From Streptomyces sp. NBC_00162 (GTDB lineage: Bacteria; Actinomycetota; Actinomycetes; Streptomycetales; Streptomycetaceae): a stretch of 64,000 bases of DNA. Shown piece after piece: positions 47,505 through 59,438 of this stretch. The stretch spans positions 1,550,001-1,614,000 of the forward strand of contig NZ_CP102509.1 of NCBI RefSeq assembly GCF_024611995.1, written 5' to 3'. The notes under the pieces were generated by a model that had not been told where the DNA came from, did not search any database, and worked only from the letters and a program-made list of their open reading frames with translations. The position numbers and the translations under genes were made by a program. Positions within the stretch are counted from its first letter, which is position 1; every line of letters starts with the position of its first letter.

Positions 47505-49772
47505 TCAGGACGGCGTGGGCACGGCGTCGCAGAGGGAGAGGGTGTGGATGCGGTCGGGGGCTCCGGGGCGGGCGTAGTACCAGCCCTGGGCGGTGTCGCA
47601 GCCGAGGGCGCGCAGCTGGGCGGCCTGGGCTCCGGTCTCCACCCCCTCGACGGTGACGGCGAGTTCGAGGCTGTGGGCCAGGGCGACGATCCCCTCCACG
47701 ATCTTGACGTCTACCGGGTTGGCCGGGCTCTGCTGCATCCCCTGGGTGAAGGAGCGGTCCAGCTTCAGGACGCTGACCGGGAGGCGGCGCAGGTTGGCCA
47801 GGTTCGAGTAGCCGGTGCCGAAGTCGTCGAGCGCGATGTCGACACCGAGAGCGGCGAGCCGGCGCAGCGGTTCCAGGAGCTCGTCATCGGCGCCGATCAG
47901 GGCCGACTCGGTGACCTCCAGGCACAGCGCACCGGGGGCGAGGCCCGACTTCTCCAGCACGGCGACGGTGTCGGCGACCAGGCCGGGGTGGTGCAGCTGG
48001 GTCGGCGAGAGGTTGACGTTGATGCGCAGGGACGAGCCACCGAGCTGGCGCTGCCAGTTGCGGGCCTGGCGGACGGCCTCCTCCAGGACCCAGCGGCCGA
48101 GCGGCACGATCAGTCCGGTCCGTTCGGCGAGCGGGATGAAGCGGTCCGGGCCGAGCACCCCGTACTGCGGGTGCGACCAGCGCACCAGCGCCTCCGCGCC
48201 GTGCACGCTGCCGTCGTGCATGTGGACCAGCGGCTGGTACTCGATGAAGAACTCGCCGCGCTCCAGCGCCGCCGGCAGGGCGTTGGTCAGTCCGTGGCGG
48301 GTGATGGCCCGGGCGTCGGCCTCGGCGTCGGCGAACTCGAAGCGGTTGCCGCCGGCCGCCTTGGCCCGGTACATCGTGATGTCCGCGCTGCGCAGCACCT
48401 CCGCGGGGGTGCGCTCGCGGGCCGGGCCCTCGACGATGCCGATGCTGCCCCGGACCGTCAGCTCGCGGCCCTCGATCCGGATCGGCGTCGACAGGGCGGA
48501 CAGGATGCGGACCGCTAGGTCGGTCACCTCCTGCTCGGTGTCGGGGCCGGTGGTCAGGGCGACGAACTCGTCTCCGCCGAGCCGGGCGACCACCTCGCCG
48601 GGGCCGGTCGCGCAGCTCTGCAGCCGGTCGGCGACCTCCACCAGGAGCCGGTCGCCCGCCGAGTGGCCGAGGCTGTCGTTGACCGTCTTGAACCCGTCGA
48701 GATCCAGGTAGCACAGGCCGAAGCGGCTGCCCCCGGCCCCGCTCAGGGCCTTCTCCAGCCGTTCGAAGAACAGCGTGCGGTTGGGCAGCCCGGTCAGGGC
48801 GTCGTGGGTCGCCTCGTAGCGCAGGCGCAGGTTCAGCAGCCGGCGTTCGGTGGTGTCCTCCATCAGCGCCAGCTGGTAGCGCGGCACCCCGTCGGCGTCA
48901 CGCAGCAGGGACACCGTCAGGTTGGTCCAGAGCACGGTGCCGTCGTGCCGGTAGTACGGCTTCTCCACGCGGAAGTTCTCACGCTCGCCGCGCACCAGCT
49001 CGCCGTGCATCCGCCAGACGTGCGGGGTGTCGTCGGGGTGTCCCCACTCGCTGACCTTGCGGCCCCTGACGTGCCCTTCCAGGCCGCCGAACATCTGCAG
49101 CAGTGCGTCGTTGACCTCGAGGATGTTGCCGTCCAGGTCGGCGATGCCGATCCCGACGGCCGCCCCCTCGAAGACCGCCCGGAAACGCGACTCGCTCGCG
49201 TGCAGGGCCTCCTGCGCGTCGGCGCGGGCGGTCAGCGCCGAGCGGGCGATGGCCTCCTGCTCCTTGAGGGTGCGCTCGCGCAGGGCGCGGGCGAAACCCG
49301 CCGCGATCCCGTGCTGGAGGCGAGCACAGCGGGCCCGGTACTCCTCGGTGTCCTCCGCCCCGGAGCCACCGGAGCCCGTGGGCCCGCAGTAGAGCACCAG
49401 GTACGACTCGATCACCCCGAGGGTGCCCGACAGCGCCTCGGGGTCGGTGCAGTGCACGGCGACGAGCTCCGCGCCGACCCGCTGGGCGACGCCGGCGTCG
49501 AAGGGCCGGGCGTGCAGGGCCTCGGCAAGCGTCCGGGTGAGGGGGAGGAGGTGCCGTTCGAACTCGACGCGGGTCAGCGAGGTCGCCGTGACCGGAAAGA
49601 TCGCCCGCCCCCAGATGGTCGCGAAGCGGGCGATCCGGTCCTCGATACCGCCTTTGGGAGCCGCCGGTGGCTCCGCCGCCGCGGATTGCGCTGCCCCGGG
49701 CCCGGGGGCCGGGGCTCCGGCGGGCGCCGCGGCGGCGTCCGGCGCGCCCGCCGTCTGTGCCGGGAGTCTCAC
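47505..49772 (-). CDS. rmdA: PAS-GGDEF-EAL cyclic-di-GMP enzyme, RmdA-like
   Basis: 755 residues from GTG. After an Ala/Pro-rich start and a helical region comes a PAS domain (about 190-310), then GGDEF (RLGGDEFVAL at about 398) and EAL (EALVRW at about 526, with DDFGTGYSNL later). Both catalytic motifs are intact, so it can in principle make and break c-di-GMP, which controls development in Streptomyces. Domain order and closeness to sdhCAB match S. coelicolor RmdA as I recall it. The GTG overlaps the methyltransferase stop (GTGA). Confidence 0.85.
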   Translation of the reverse strand: MRLPAQTAGAPDAAAAPAGAPAPGPGAAQSAAAEPPAAPKGGIEDRIARFATIWGRAIFPVTATSLTRVEFERHLLPLTRTLAEALHARPFDAGVAQRVGAELVAVHCTDPEALSGTLGVIESYLVLYCGPTGSGGSGAEDTEEYRARCARLQHGIAAGFARALRERTLKEQEAIARSALTARADAQEALHASESRFRAVFEGAAVGIGIADLDGNILEVNDALLQMFGGLEGHVRGRKVSEWGHPDDTPHVWRMHGELVRGERENFRVEKPYYRHDGTVLWTNLTVSLLRDADGVPRYQLALMEDTTERRLLNLRLRYEATHDALTGLPNRTLFFERLEKALSGAGGSRFGLCYLDLDGFKTVNDSLGHSAGDRLLVEVADRLQSCATGPGEVVARLGGDEFVALTTGPDTEQEVTDLAVRILSALSTPIRIEGRELTVRGSIGIVEGPARERTPAEVLRSADITMYRAKAAGGNRFEFADAEADARAITRHGLTNALPAALERGEFFIEYQPLVHMHDGSVHGAEALVRWSHPQYGVLGPDRFIPLAERTGLIVPLGRWVLEEAVRQARNWQRQLGGSSLRINVNLSPTQLHHPGLVADTVAVLEKSGLAPGALCLEVTESALIGADDELLEPLRRLAALGVDIALDDFGTGYSNLANLRRLPVSVLKLDRSFTQGMQQSPANPVDVKIVEGIVALAHSLELAVTVEGVETGAQAAQLRALGCDTAQGWYYARPGAPDRIHTLSLCDAVPTPS

Positions 49773-50638
49773 GCCTTGCGTCCCACGCCGCCGTAGCCCG
49801 AGAAGGCGTACGGGTCCTCTTGAACGCCGCCGTCCTCCGCCGCCTCGGCGCCGTCCGGCCGCCACTCGGGCATGGACACCAGCCCGGGCTCCACCATCTC
49901 GAACCCGTCGAAGAAGCCGCGGATCTGCTCCCCGCCGCGCATGACGAGGGGGTTGCGGATGTCCCGGTAGACGCCGACGGCCCCGCCCGCGACCTCCTCC
50001 GAGAGCGGGATCCCCTCGAACGAGGCGTGCGTGAGGATCAGCAGACTGCCGGGGGCCAGCGCGTCGCGCAGCTCGGCCACGGCCGCGTACGGATCGTCCG
50101 CGTCCTCCAGGAAGTGCAGGACGGCGACGAGCAGGAGCGCCACCGGCCGGTCGAAGTCGAGCAGCCGGGTGACCTCCGGGGCGGCCAGGATCTCCCGCGG
50201 CTTGCGGAGGTCGGCGGCGACGACACCGCTGCGCTCGTCGCCGGCCAGGACGGCCTGGCTGTGCGCTACGGCCACCGGGTCGTGGTCGACGTAGACCACG
50301 CGCGCCTCGGGGCTGGCGGCCTGGGCGACCTCGTGGACATTGCCGAAGGTGGGGATGCCGGAGCCGATGTCGAGGAACTGCGTGATGCCCTGGGCGACGG
50401 CGTGCCGCACGGCCCGGCGCATGAATGCCCGGTTGGCCTGCATGATCTTGGGCAGGCCCGGCATGAATTCCATGGCACGGCGGGCCGCCTGGCGGTCGAC
50501 CTCGAAATTGTGGGAGCCGCCCAGGTAGTAATCGTAGATGCGGGACACGCTCGGCACCGATATGTCGATGCCTGGCGGGGCCCAGGCGGGGCGCTCCATC
50601 GGGGTCTCCAAGCGTTGTTCCTGCTGTGGTCCGTCCAC
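49769..50638 (-). CDS. SAM-dependent methyltransferase, DUF574 (Methyltransf_19) family
   Basis: 289 residues; GTG preceded by AGGAG. The family signature SVSRIYDYYLGGSHNFEVDR is followed by FLDIGSGIPTFGNVHEVAQ (SAM site), VVYVDHDPVAVAHSQAVL and LILTHASFEG. This actinobacterial family has no proven general substrate. The stop overlaps the start of the c-di-GMP gene, implying joint expression. About 290 bases upstream are free of genes. Confidence 0.9.
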   Translation of the reverse strand: MDGPQQEQRLETPMERPAWAPPGIDISVPSVSRIYDYYLGGSHNFEVDRQAARRAMEFMPGLPKIMQANRAFMRRAVRHAVAQGITQFLDIGSGIPTFGNVHEVAQAASPEARVVYVDHDPVAVAHSQAVLAGDERSGVVAADLRKPREILAAPEVTRLLDFDRPVALLLVAVLHFLEDADDPYAAVAELRDALAPGSLLILTHASFEGIPLSEEVAGGAVGVYRDIRNPLVMRGGEQIRGFFDGFEMVEPGLVSMPEWRPDGAEAAEDGGVQEDPYAFSGYGGVGRKA

Positions 50639-50926
50639 GGTCGGACTCCTGTCCGAGCCGAATGTACTGATCATTGCCCAACGGGGCGAGCAAAAGCGGA
50701 AATTGGCGATCCGTTCTTCGTCACACACCAAACACACCTGCCGCACCCCTCGGGCACATTGATCGATACCGACAAATCCCTTTTGGGAATTGCGCGGTGA
50801 GCGTCCGGACCTGCCCGCCGAGCGACCCATGATTGGCTCAAACCTTTCCGGTCGGCACTCCACCCGATCAGGCGAACCGAGGCGGACCCGCGCCTGCGCG
50901 GGCGCACGCGGGCCCATGCTCCCCGG
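50639..50926. other. Divergent intergenic region, 288 bases
   Basis: Separates the DUF574 methyltransferase from the exported Gly/His-rich protein. Its middle (about 50650-50800) is richer in A and T than the surroundings and should hold two divergent promoters. I could not assign -10 and -35 elements with confidence and see no gene in it. Confidence 0.4.
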
Positions 50927-51598
50927 GTGAACAAAGCCTGTGCCAGGCGCCTGCTGGTGGTCCCGGTCCTGCTGTGGGCGGCCCTCTCCGTCACGCCGGC
51001 CGTGGCTGATAGCTGCGCCTACGCGACGACCGACTCCGGCGACGGCGCTGCCGCCGTCACCCTGGTCGCGTCGGCCTCCGGCGGTGGCCGCGGAGGCGGC
51101 CCGGGTGGCGGACATCACGGCGGACATCACGGCGGCGGCCACCACGGCGGCAAGCCCGGCGGACACGGCGGGCACGGCGGGCACCACTGCCCGCCACCGC
51201 CACCGCCGCCCTGCCCGCCGAAGCCGTCACCGTCGCCGCCTCCGAAGCCCACGCCGAAACCCACGCCGCCGCCGTCGCCGGCCCCACCGCCCAAACCCAC
51301 GCCGCCGCCACCCCCGCCCCCGCCCAAACCGGCGCCGAAGCCCGTACCCAGGCCGGTGCCGAAGCCCGTCGCGCCGAAACCTGCGCCGCCCCGGCCCGCC
51401 CCGCCCCGGGTGTTCGAGACCCCCGCCCCGCCCGAGCCCACCCCGGTGACGCCACCGCCCGTAACCAGGCCGGTAGCCCGCCCCACCTATCACGCACCGG
51501 CCCGCAAACCGGTCGAACACCACGTCTCACCGGTGACCTTCACCCTGCTGACCGCGGCTCCCGCGGTCCTGGCGATCGTCGCGCTGCGCCCCCGGTAG
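50927..51598 (+). CDS. Exported protein with Gly/His-rich and Pro-rich segments
   Basis: 223 residues from GTG. A signal peptide (ARRLLVVPVLLWAALSVTPA, cleavage near AVA-D) is followed by a Gly/His stretch of GGHHGG-type repeats (about 50-88), a long Pro/Lys-rich segment (about 88-195) and a C-terminal hydrophobic helix ending in a short basic tail. The Pro-rich part could span the cell wall, and the His-rich part could bind metal ions. I recognise no enzymatic domain. Composition-biased DNA makes homology weak evidence here. Confidence 0.65.
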   Translation: MNKACARRLLVVPVLLWAALSVTPAVADSCAYATTDSGDGAAAVTLVASASGGGRGGGPGGGHHGGHHGGGHHGGKPGGHGGHGGHHCPPPPPPPCPPKPSPSPPPKPTPKPTPPPSPAPPPKPTPPPPPPPPKPAPKPVPRPVPKPVAPKPAPPRPAPPRVFETPAPPEPTPVTPPPVTRPVARPTYHAPARKPVEHHVSPVTFTLLTAAPAVLAIVALRPR

Positions 51599-51634
51599 CT
51601 CTTCTGCCCCACCTGTACCCGATTGGGAGTCATC

Positions 51635-52405
51635 TTGTCGGAATGGCTCGTCCTGACCATCGCGATGGCGGCGGCCTGCGCCGTGGTGCTGTCCATTGCC
51701 TTCTTCAACCACCGCAGGATCGGCGAGGACGACGATCCGAACGAAACCCCGGACGTCATCGAGTACATGACGATGATGATCGGGGTGATCTACGCGATCG
51801 TCCTGGGCCTGGCCATCGCCGGTGTCTGGGAGGGCCGCGGAGCCTCCCAGGAGTACGTGCGCCAGGAGGCGCAGGCCCTCCACGAGATCAGCGTCCGCTC
51901 CGAGGTCTATCCGGCCGAGGTCCGCAAGACGATCCGGTCCGACGTCGACGCGTACGTGACGTACGTGGTGGACACGGAGTGGAGGGAGATGGCCGACCAC
52001 GGCAGGCTCACGGACCGCGGCGGCGAACTGCTGGAACGCATCCGCCGGGACGTCACCGACTACGAGCCGAAGACCGACCACGAGGGGCAGGCGTACCAGC
52101 CGCTGGTCGACCAGGTCGCCGTGGTGGACGACGCCCGCAGTGCGCGCGGCCAGGGCGCCGGAGCCACGATGCCGGGGGTCGTGTGGTTCGGGCTCATTGC
52201 CGGGGCCCTGGTGACGGTCGGTCTGATCTTCACCCTGCAGATCCGGCGCTCGTTCCGGGAGCTGCTGCTGGCCGGTCTGTTCAGCGCGCTGATCGCCTTC
52301 CTGCTGTTCCTGATCTGGGACTTCGACGCGCCCTTCGGGAGGGGCATCTCGGCCACCGCCGAACCGTTCCTCGCGCAGTTCCCGCATCTGGGTCTCGGGG
52401 ACTGA
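51635..52405 (+). CDS. DUF4239 family membrane protein
   Basis: 256 residues. The TTG start follows GGGAG by five bases. Two hydrophobic segments at the N-terminus (about 3-22 and 45-65), a soluble middle with charged helices, and two further TM segments near the C-terminus (VVWFGLIAGALVTVGLIFTL, LLAGLFSALIAFLLFLIWDF) are typical of DUF4239 (bestrophin-like). The role may be ion-channel-like, but this is unproven. It follows the Pro-rich exported protein after 36 bases. Confidence 0.85.
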   Translation: MSEWLVLTIAMAAACAVVLSIAFFNHRRIGEDDDPNETPDVIEYMTMMIGVIYAIVLGLAIAGVWEGRGASQEYVRQEAQALHEISVRSEVYPAEVRKTIRSDVDAYVTYVVDTEWREMADHGRLTDRGGELLERIRRDVTDYEPKTDHEGQAYQPLVDQVAVVDDARSARGQGAGATMPGVVWFGLIAGALVTVGLIFTLQIRRSFRELLLAGLFSALIAFLLFLIWDFDAPFGRGISATAEPFLAQFPHLGLGD

Positions 52406-52453
52406 GAGCCCTGCCGGAAGCCGGCGGCAGCTGTCGGTGGACGGCGTCCGGCA

Positions 52454-52482
52454 AACCGGGGACGGGCCTCCCGTCCCCGGTT
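52454..52482 (+). terminator. Strong hairpin after DUF4239 gene
   Basis: AACCGGGGACGGG and its exact complement make a 13-bp stem with a 3-base loop, 48 bases after the DUF4239 stop. Confidence 0.8.
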
Positions 52483-52625
52483 CGGCCTAAGGTCATGCCC
52501 CATTCGCCCGTTCCTGATCGCGGGTCAAGGCACCGGGACCTAGCGTGGCGGACATCGAGGCGCACGACCCCCCACGTGCGGAAACCCCTTCCGCGGCTGC
52601 TCCTCGGGGATCCGGAGAATCAACC

Positions 52626-53204
52626 ATGGGTGCGATACGTACCTCCGCCACAGCCCTGCTGAGCGCCGGCGCCACGGGCGCCGTACTCGTGCTCGGCGCC
52701 CTCGGCGCGACCCCCGCGACCTCCGCCGAGGCAGCCCGGCAGATCACCTCGTTCGGCTTCTCACTCACCCCGTCCACGGTCGCTCCCGGCGGCCAGACGG
52801 TCCTCTCGGTCACCGGATGCAACGCCGCCTACGCCACCGCCTCCTCCGGGGTCTTCGACACCGTGAGCATCGCCCGTGGCCAGACCGTACGGGTCACGGT
52901 GGACCGGGACGCCCGGCGCGGAGCCGTGTACTCCGTCTCGTTCACCTGCAACGGGGAGACCGGCTCGGCCGATCTGACGATCGCGGGCGGCACCACCAGG
53001 CCGACCACCAGTTCCACGCGGACCGCCACCACCGCCGCGACCGGCGCCATCACCTCCTCCGCCCGGGGCGTTCAGGGAGGCGTGGGCGGCAGTGTGGCCG
53101 GCATGGACCCCGTGGAGCTCGGCGCGGGCGCGGGCCTCCTGCTCGCCGCCGCGGCCGGCACGGCGTACACCCTGCGCCGCCGCCGCAACGGCCGCGGCCA
53201 CTGA
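52626..53204 (+). CDS. Exported, C-terminally membrane-anchored protein, sortase-cluster paralogue A
   Basis: 192 residues. GGAG precedes the ATG. Signal peptide (ATALLSAGATGAVLVLGALG to SAEA), a compact Ig-like domain (FSLTPSTVAPGGQTVLSVTG, two Cys), a Thr-rich linker, then QGGVGGS, a hydrophobic helix and a basic tail (LRRRRNGRGH). That tail order is like a sortase sorting signal but lacks LPXTG. A related protein and a class F sortase gene lie within 1.7 kb. The link to the sortase is inferred. Confidence 0.75.
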   Translation: MGAIRTSATALLSAGATGAVLVLGALGATPATSAEAARQITSFGFSLTPSTVAPGGQTVLSVTGCNAAYATASSGVFDTVSIARGQTVRVTVDRDARRGAVYSVSFTCNGETGSADLTIAGGTTRPTTSSTRTATTAATGAITSSARGVQGGVGGSVAGMDPVELGAGAGLLLAAAAGTAYTLRRRRNGRGH

Positions 53205-53267
53205 AGCCCCCCGCCATGCCTCGTCATGCCCCGCCGTGCCTCCGTTCCCGGACTGCACATGACCGGT

Positions 53268-53311
53268 CGCCGGTCGCCCCGGGTCCTGGCCAGGACCCGG
53301 GGCGACCGGCG
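53268..53311. terminator. Perfect 44-bp palindrome, bidirectional terminator
   Basis: Two 22-bp arms are exactly complementary with no spacer (centre between 53289 and 53290, core TCCTGGCCAGGA). It lies between the two convergent exported-protein genes and would stop transcription from both sides. Confidence 0.85.
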
Positions 53312-53368
53312 GCGGGGGTGCGTTCCCGGAAGACACCCCCGAGGGGACTGACCGGGGAGGTCGGCCGG

Positions 53369-53934
53369 TCAGGCCCGGCCGCGGATCGGGCGGCGACGGC
53401 GCAGCACGTGTGCTCCGGCGCCGAGGGCCGCCGCGCCGACGAGGCCGGCACCCATGGCGGTCTCGGCGGTGGACGGGCCGATGGAGCCGCCGATGCCGCC
53501 CTGCGAGGGGTTGCCCTCGAGGATCCTGAAGCGGGCCGTGGCGACCAGGCTGTTGTCGTTGCACTTGACCGACAGCGTGTGGGTGCCCGGAGAGGCGTGG
53601 TTGAAGATCCGGACGGTGGCGAAGCCGATCGAACCCGCGGACAGGTTGGCCGGCGGAAAGTTGCCGTGCGAGGCGACGGTACCGCCGTGTCCGCAGCCCG
53701 ACGCGCTCACCTGCATCGTGGATCCCTGGTGCACGGCGAAGGGGTTGACCGAAACATTGCTGGGGCCGCGACCGCCGTCCCCGCCGCGGCCGCCGTCCCC
53801 GCCACGGCCGCCCCCTCCCCGCCACGGCCGACGTCCCCGCCGAGCGGGGAGACGTTCGCAGCGGCGATTGGAGTACTGAGGCCGATCGCGGCGCAGGTTG
53901 CCGCCGCCACAATGAGAGCGCGCATAACACGCAT
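53369..53934 (-). pseudogene. Exported, C-terminally anchored protein, sortase-cluster paralogue B, frameshifted
   Basis: The ATG at 53934 has GGAGG upstream and starts a signal peptide (MRALIVAAATCAAIGLSTPI). After a Gly/Arg/Asp-rich stretch the frame breaks at the C run 53811-53815; one extra base leads into VSVNPFAVHQGSTMQVSASG, an Ig-like domain related to paralogue A, then SQGGIGGS, a hydrophobic helix and LRRRRPIRGRA. Repaired length is about 188 residues. The repair fits the same homopolymer-loss pattern seen elsewhere in the window. Confidence 0.7.
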
Positions 53935-54298
53935 GATGGAACCTCCAGCGGAAAGCGCCCCGGAGCGTCGGCCCCGGATGATCGACGAGAACGCCTCCCA
54001 TCTCGAACCCTCGGGGCGGCCCGCAAGCTCCGCATTTCCGCCTTTGGGCCGCCCGGTTGAGCGACACGCCGAAGCGCGGGCCACGCAACTGACGGATCCG
54101 CAGGTCACGACCCGTCAGGCATTTATGTGACGATTACCTGGATGGGCGCACCCCTTCCGGCCCCCTTCCGGCGGCGCCACCCGTTCGCCCCTCCCCTCTC
54201 GCCGTCCTGCCGGGGCGGCCTTAGCGTGCGTGAAGTAGGGCGTACACGGGGTGGGACAGGATCGCGGGTCGGGACCCCCGCGTCGGGAAGGGAGAACG
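53935..54298. other. Divergent spacer, 364 bases
   Basis: Lies between paralogue B and the sortase gene and should contain promoters for both. No conserved gene is seen in it. A CCTTCCGGC segment is repeated around 54157-54173. No clear operator stands out. Confidence 0.4.
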
Positions 54299-54967
54299 AT
54301 GGGCGAGGACGAGGACGAGACCGGGAAGTCACGCAAGTTCTCACCATGGGGCGTACTCGCCCTGGTCATGCTGAGCGGCCTCGCCATGGTGCGCAACGGT
54401 GTGGGCATCGACGACGGGCCGCCCCAGCCCACCGCGGCCTCGGCCGTCGCGGTGACGGCCGACCAGTTGCCGGCGAATCCTCCGCAGGCGCCGACGGATC
54501 TGGAGGTGCTGGAGCACTCGTCGGTGCAGCGCATCCGGATCCCCACGATCAGCGTGGACGCTCCGGTGATGACGGTCGGGCTGGACGCGGAGGGCTGGAT
54601 CGACGCCCCGCCGCCGCAGGACCGCAATCTGGCCGGCTGGTACCTGAACGGCATCTCGCCGGGCCAGCGGGGCTCCGCGGTGATCGTGGGGCACGTGGAC
54701 AACGCGCAGGGCCCGGCGGTCTTCTACGGCCTGGGTTCGGTCAAGCCGGGCAACCAGATCGAGGTGGAGCGGTACGACGGGCGCACGGCGGTGTTCGAGG
54801 TGTACGGCGTGGAGGTGTTCTCCAAGGACGCCTTCCCCGGAGCCCGGGTGTACGGGGACACCGGGCACGCGGAACTCCGGGTGATCACGTGTGGCGGCGG
54901 CTACTCGAAGTCCCGGGGCTACGAGGGCAACGTGGTCGTCTTCGCCCGGATGGTGGAGGCCCGCTGA
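54299..54967 (+). CDS. Class F sortase
   Basis: 222 residues; GGGAAGGGAG before the ATG. One N-terminal TM anchor (about 15-35), then the sortase beta-barrel: IRIPTISVDAPVM, catalytic His in SAVIVGHVDN, catalytic Cys in LRVITCGGGY and Arg in EGNVVVFARM. Sortases join sorting-signal proteins to the cell wall; class F members of actinobacteria have poorly known substrates. Two exported proteins with sorting-like tails sit next to it. Confidence 0.9.
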   Translation: MGEDEDETGKSRKFSPWGVLALVMLSGLAMVRNGVGIDDGPPQPTAASAVAVTADQLPANPPQAPTDLEVLEHSSVQRIRIPTISVDAPVMTVGLDAEGWIDAPPPQDRNLAGWYLNGISPGQRGSAVIVGHVDNAQGPAVFYGLGSVKPGNQIEVERYDGRTAVFEVYGVEVFSKDAFPGARVYGDTGHAELRVITCGGGYSKSRGYEGNVVVFARMVEAR

Positions 54968-55018
54968 GCGGCGGCCGCGGCCGGACGGCCTGAGCCGCCT
55001 CGCCGGGGAGAATCCTCC

Positions 55019-55897
55019 TCAGCGGGGCGGCAGCGTCGGCAGGGTCATCCGGTAGCCGTGCGCGAGCAGTTGGGGCAGGTACGAGGTGATGGCCCGGACG
55101 CTCTGCGACCGGTCGCCGCCCGCGTCGTGCGACAGCACGATCACGCCGGGCCCGGCGCCCGCCAGGACCCGGGAGACGATCGTGCCGGTCCCCGGCTCCT
55201 TCCAGTCCAGGGTGTCCACGGTCCAGGCGAGCGGCTCCATGCCGAGTTCCGCCCCGATCTCGAAGGCGGCCCGGTTCCACGCCCCGAACGGCGCGCGGAA
55301 CCACACGGGCGCCTCGCCCACCGTCTGCTGTACGACCTCGCTGGTGCGGCCGATCTCGGAGACCAGGGCGGGCCGGCTGAGCTTGGGGATGAGCGGGTGG
55401 GTCCAGGTGTGGTTGCCGATGACGTGGCCCTCGGCGGCCATCCGGCGCAGCAGGTCGCGGTTCTCGGTGGCCATCTCCCCGCAGACGAAGAACATGGCGC
55501 GCACCCCGTACCGGGCGAGGGTGTCGAGGATCCCGGGGGTGTAGCGGGGGTCGGGCCCGTCGTCGAAGGTGAGCACCATGGAGCTGCCCGTTGCGGTGCC
55601 GGGCGGGAGTTCGAGGATGGGGCGGGTCCGTACGGCCGGTTTCGCGACGGGCGGCCGGGCAGGGGCCTCGGCCGTCATCGGCCTCAGCCGGTAGGACTTC
55701 TCGAGTCTCCCGTCGGGGAGCATCCCGGGGGGTCCCGCCGCCGGATGCGGCCCCGGCCCGGCCGCAGGAGCGGGCCCGGGCCCGGGCGTACCGCCCTCGC
55801 CGCCCGCGTCGATCAGCCCGGCGGCGGCCGCGACTCCGAGGAAGACGGCGGTGCGCAGGAGCGCGCGCCGCCCTACTGTCGGCTCGTCATTTTTCAT
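55019..55897 (-). CDS. Polysaccharide deacetylase (NodB domain), Tat-exported
   Basis: 292 residues. Twin-arginine signal (VGRRALLRTAVFLGVAAAAG), a Pro/Gly linker, then the NodB domain: motif 1 LTFDDGPDPRYT, motif 2 HVIGNHTWTHPLI (H-x3-H zinc site), motif 3 WFRAPFGAWN, motif 5 VLSHDAGGD. It removes acetyl groups from cell-wall glycans such as peptidoglycan GlcNAc or chitin-like chains. Convergent with the sortase gene and upstream of lysX on the same strand. Confidence 0.9.
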   Translation of the reverse strand: MKNDEPTVGRRALLRTAVFLGVAAAAGLIDAGGEGGTPGPGPAPAAGPGPHPAAGPPGMLPDGRLEKSYRLRPMTAEAPARPPVAKPAVRTRPILELPPGTATGSSMVLTFDDGPDPRYTPGILDTLARYGVRAMFFVCGEMATENRDLLRRMAAEGHVIGNHTWTHPLIPKLSRPALVSEIGRTSEVVQQTVGEAPVWFRAPFGAWNRAAFEIGAELGMEPLAWTVDTLDWKEPGTGTIVSRVLAGAGPGVIVLSHDAGGDRSQSVRAITSYLPQLLAHGYRMTLPTLPPR

Positions 55898-55967
55898 TAT
55901 TACTACGTATCAACGACATCGCCGCGGATGTCGAGAGGCGCGGACGCGCCTCCTCCCCCTCACCCGA

Positions 55968-59270
<3,303 letters not shown>

Positions 59271-59438
59271 GGTTCGCACTGTAGGGAGGCCGACGGCGCT
59301 CCGCGCGCCGAGCCCGGTGTACGTCCGGCCGGTGCGCCTCGGAACAGGCGGGCCACTGCTTCGTGGGTTCGTTGGCGATCCGCCTGGTCAAGGCCTGCCG
59401 CCGGCCCGTGACCGTCGTCCCCTGAGGGACCCGGTCCG

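Noticed and set aside
51090..51420. Repeats resembling a short tandem array
   Set aside because: They encode the Gly/His and Pro/Lys segments of the exported protein; no spacers of constant length, so not CRISPR.
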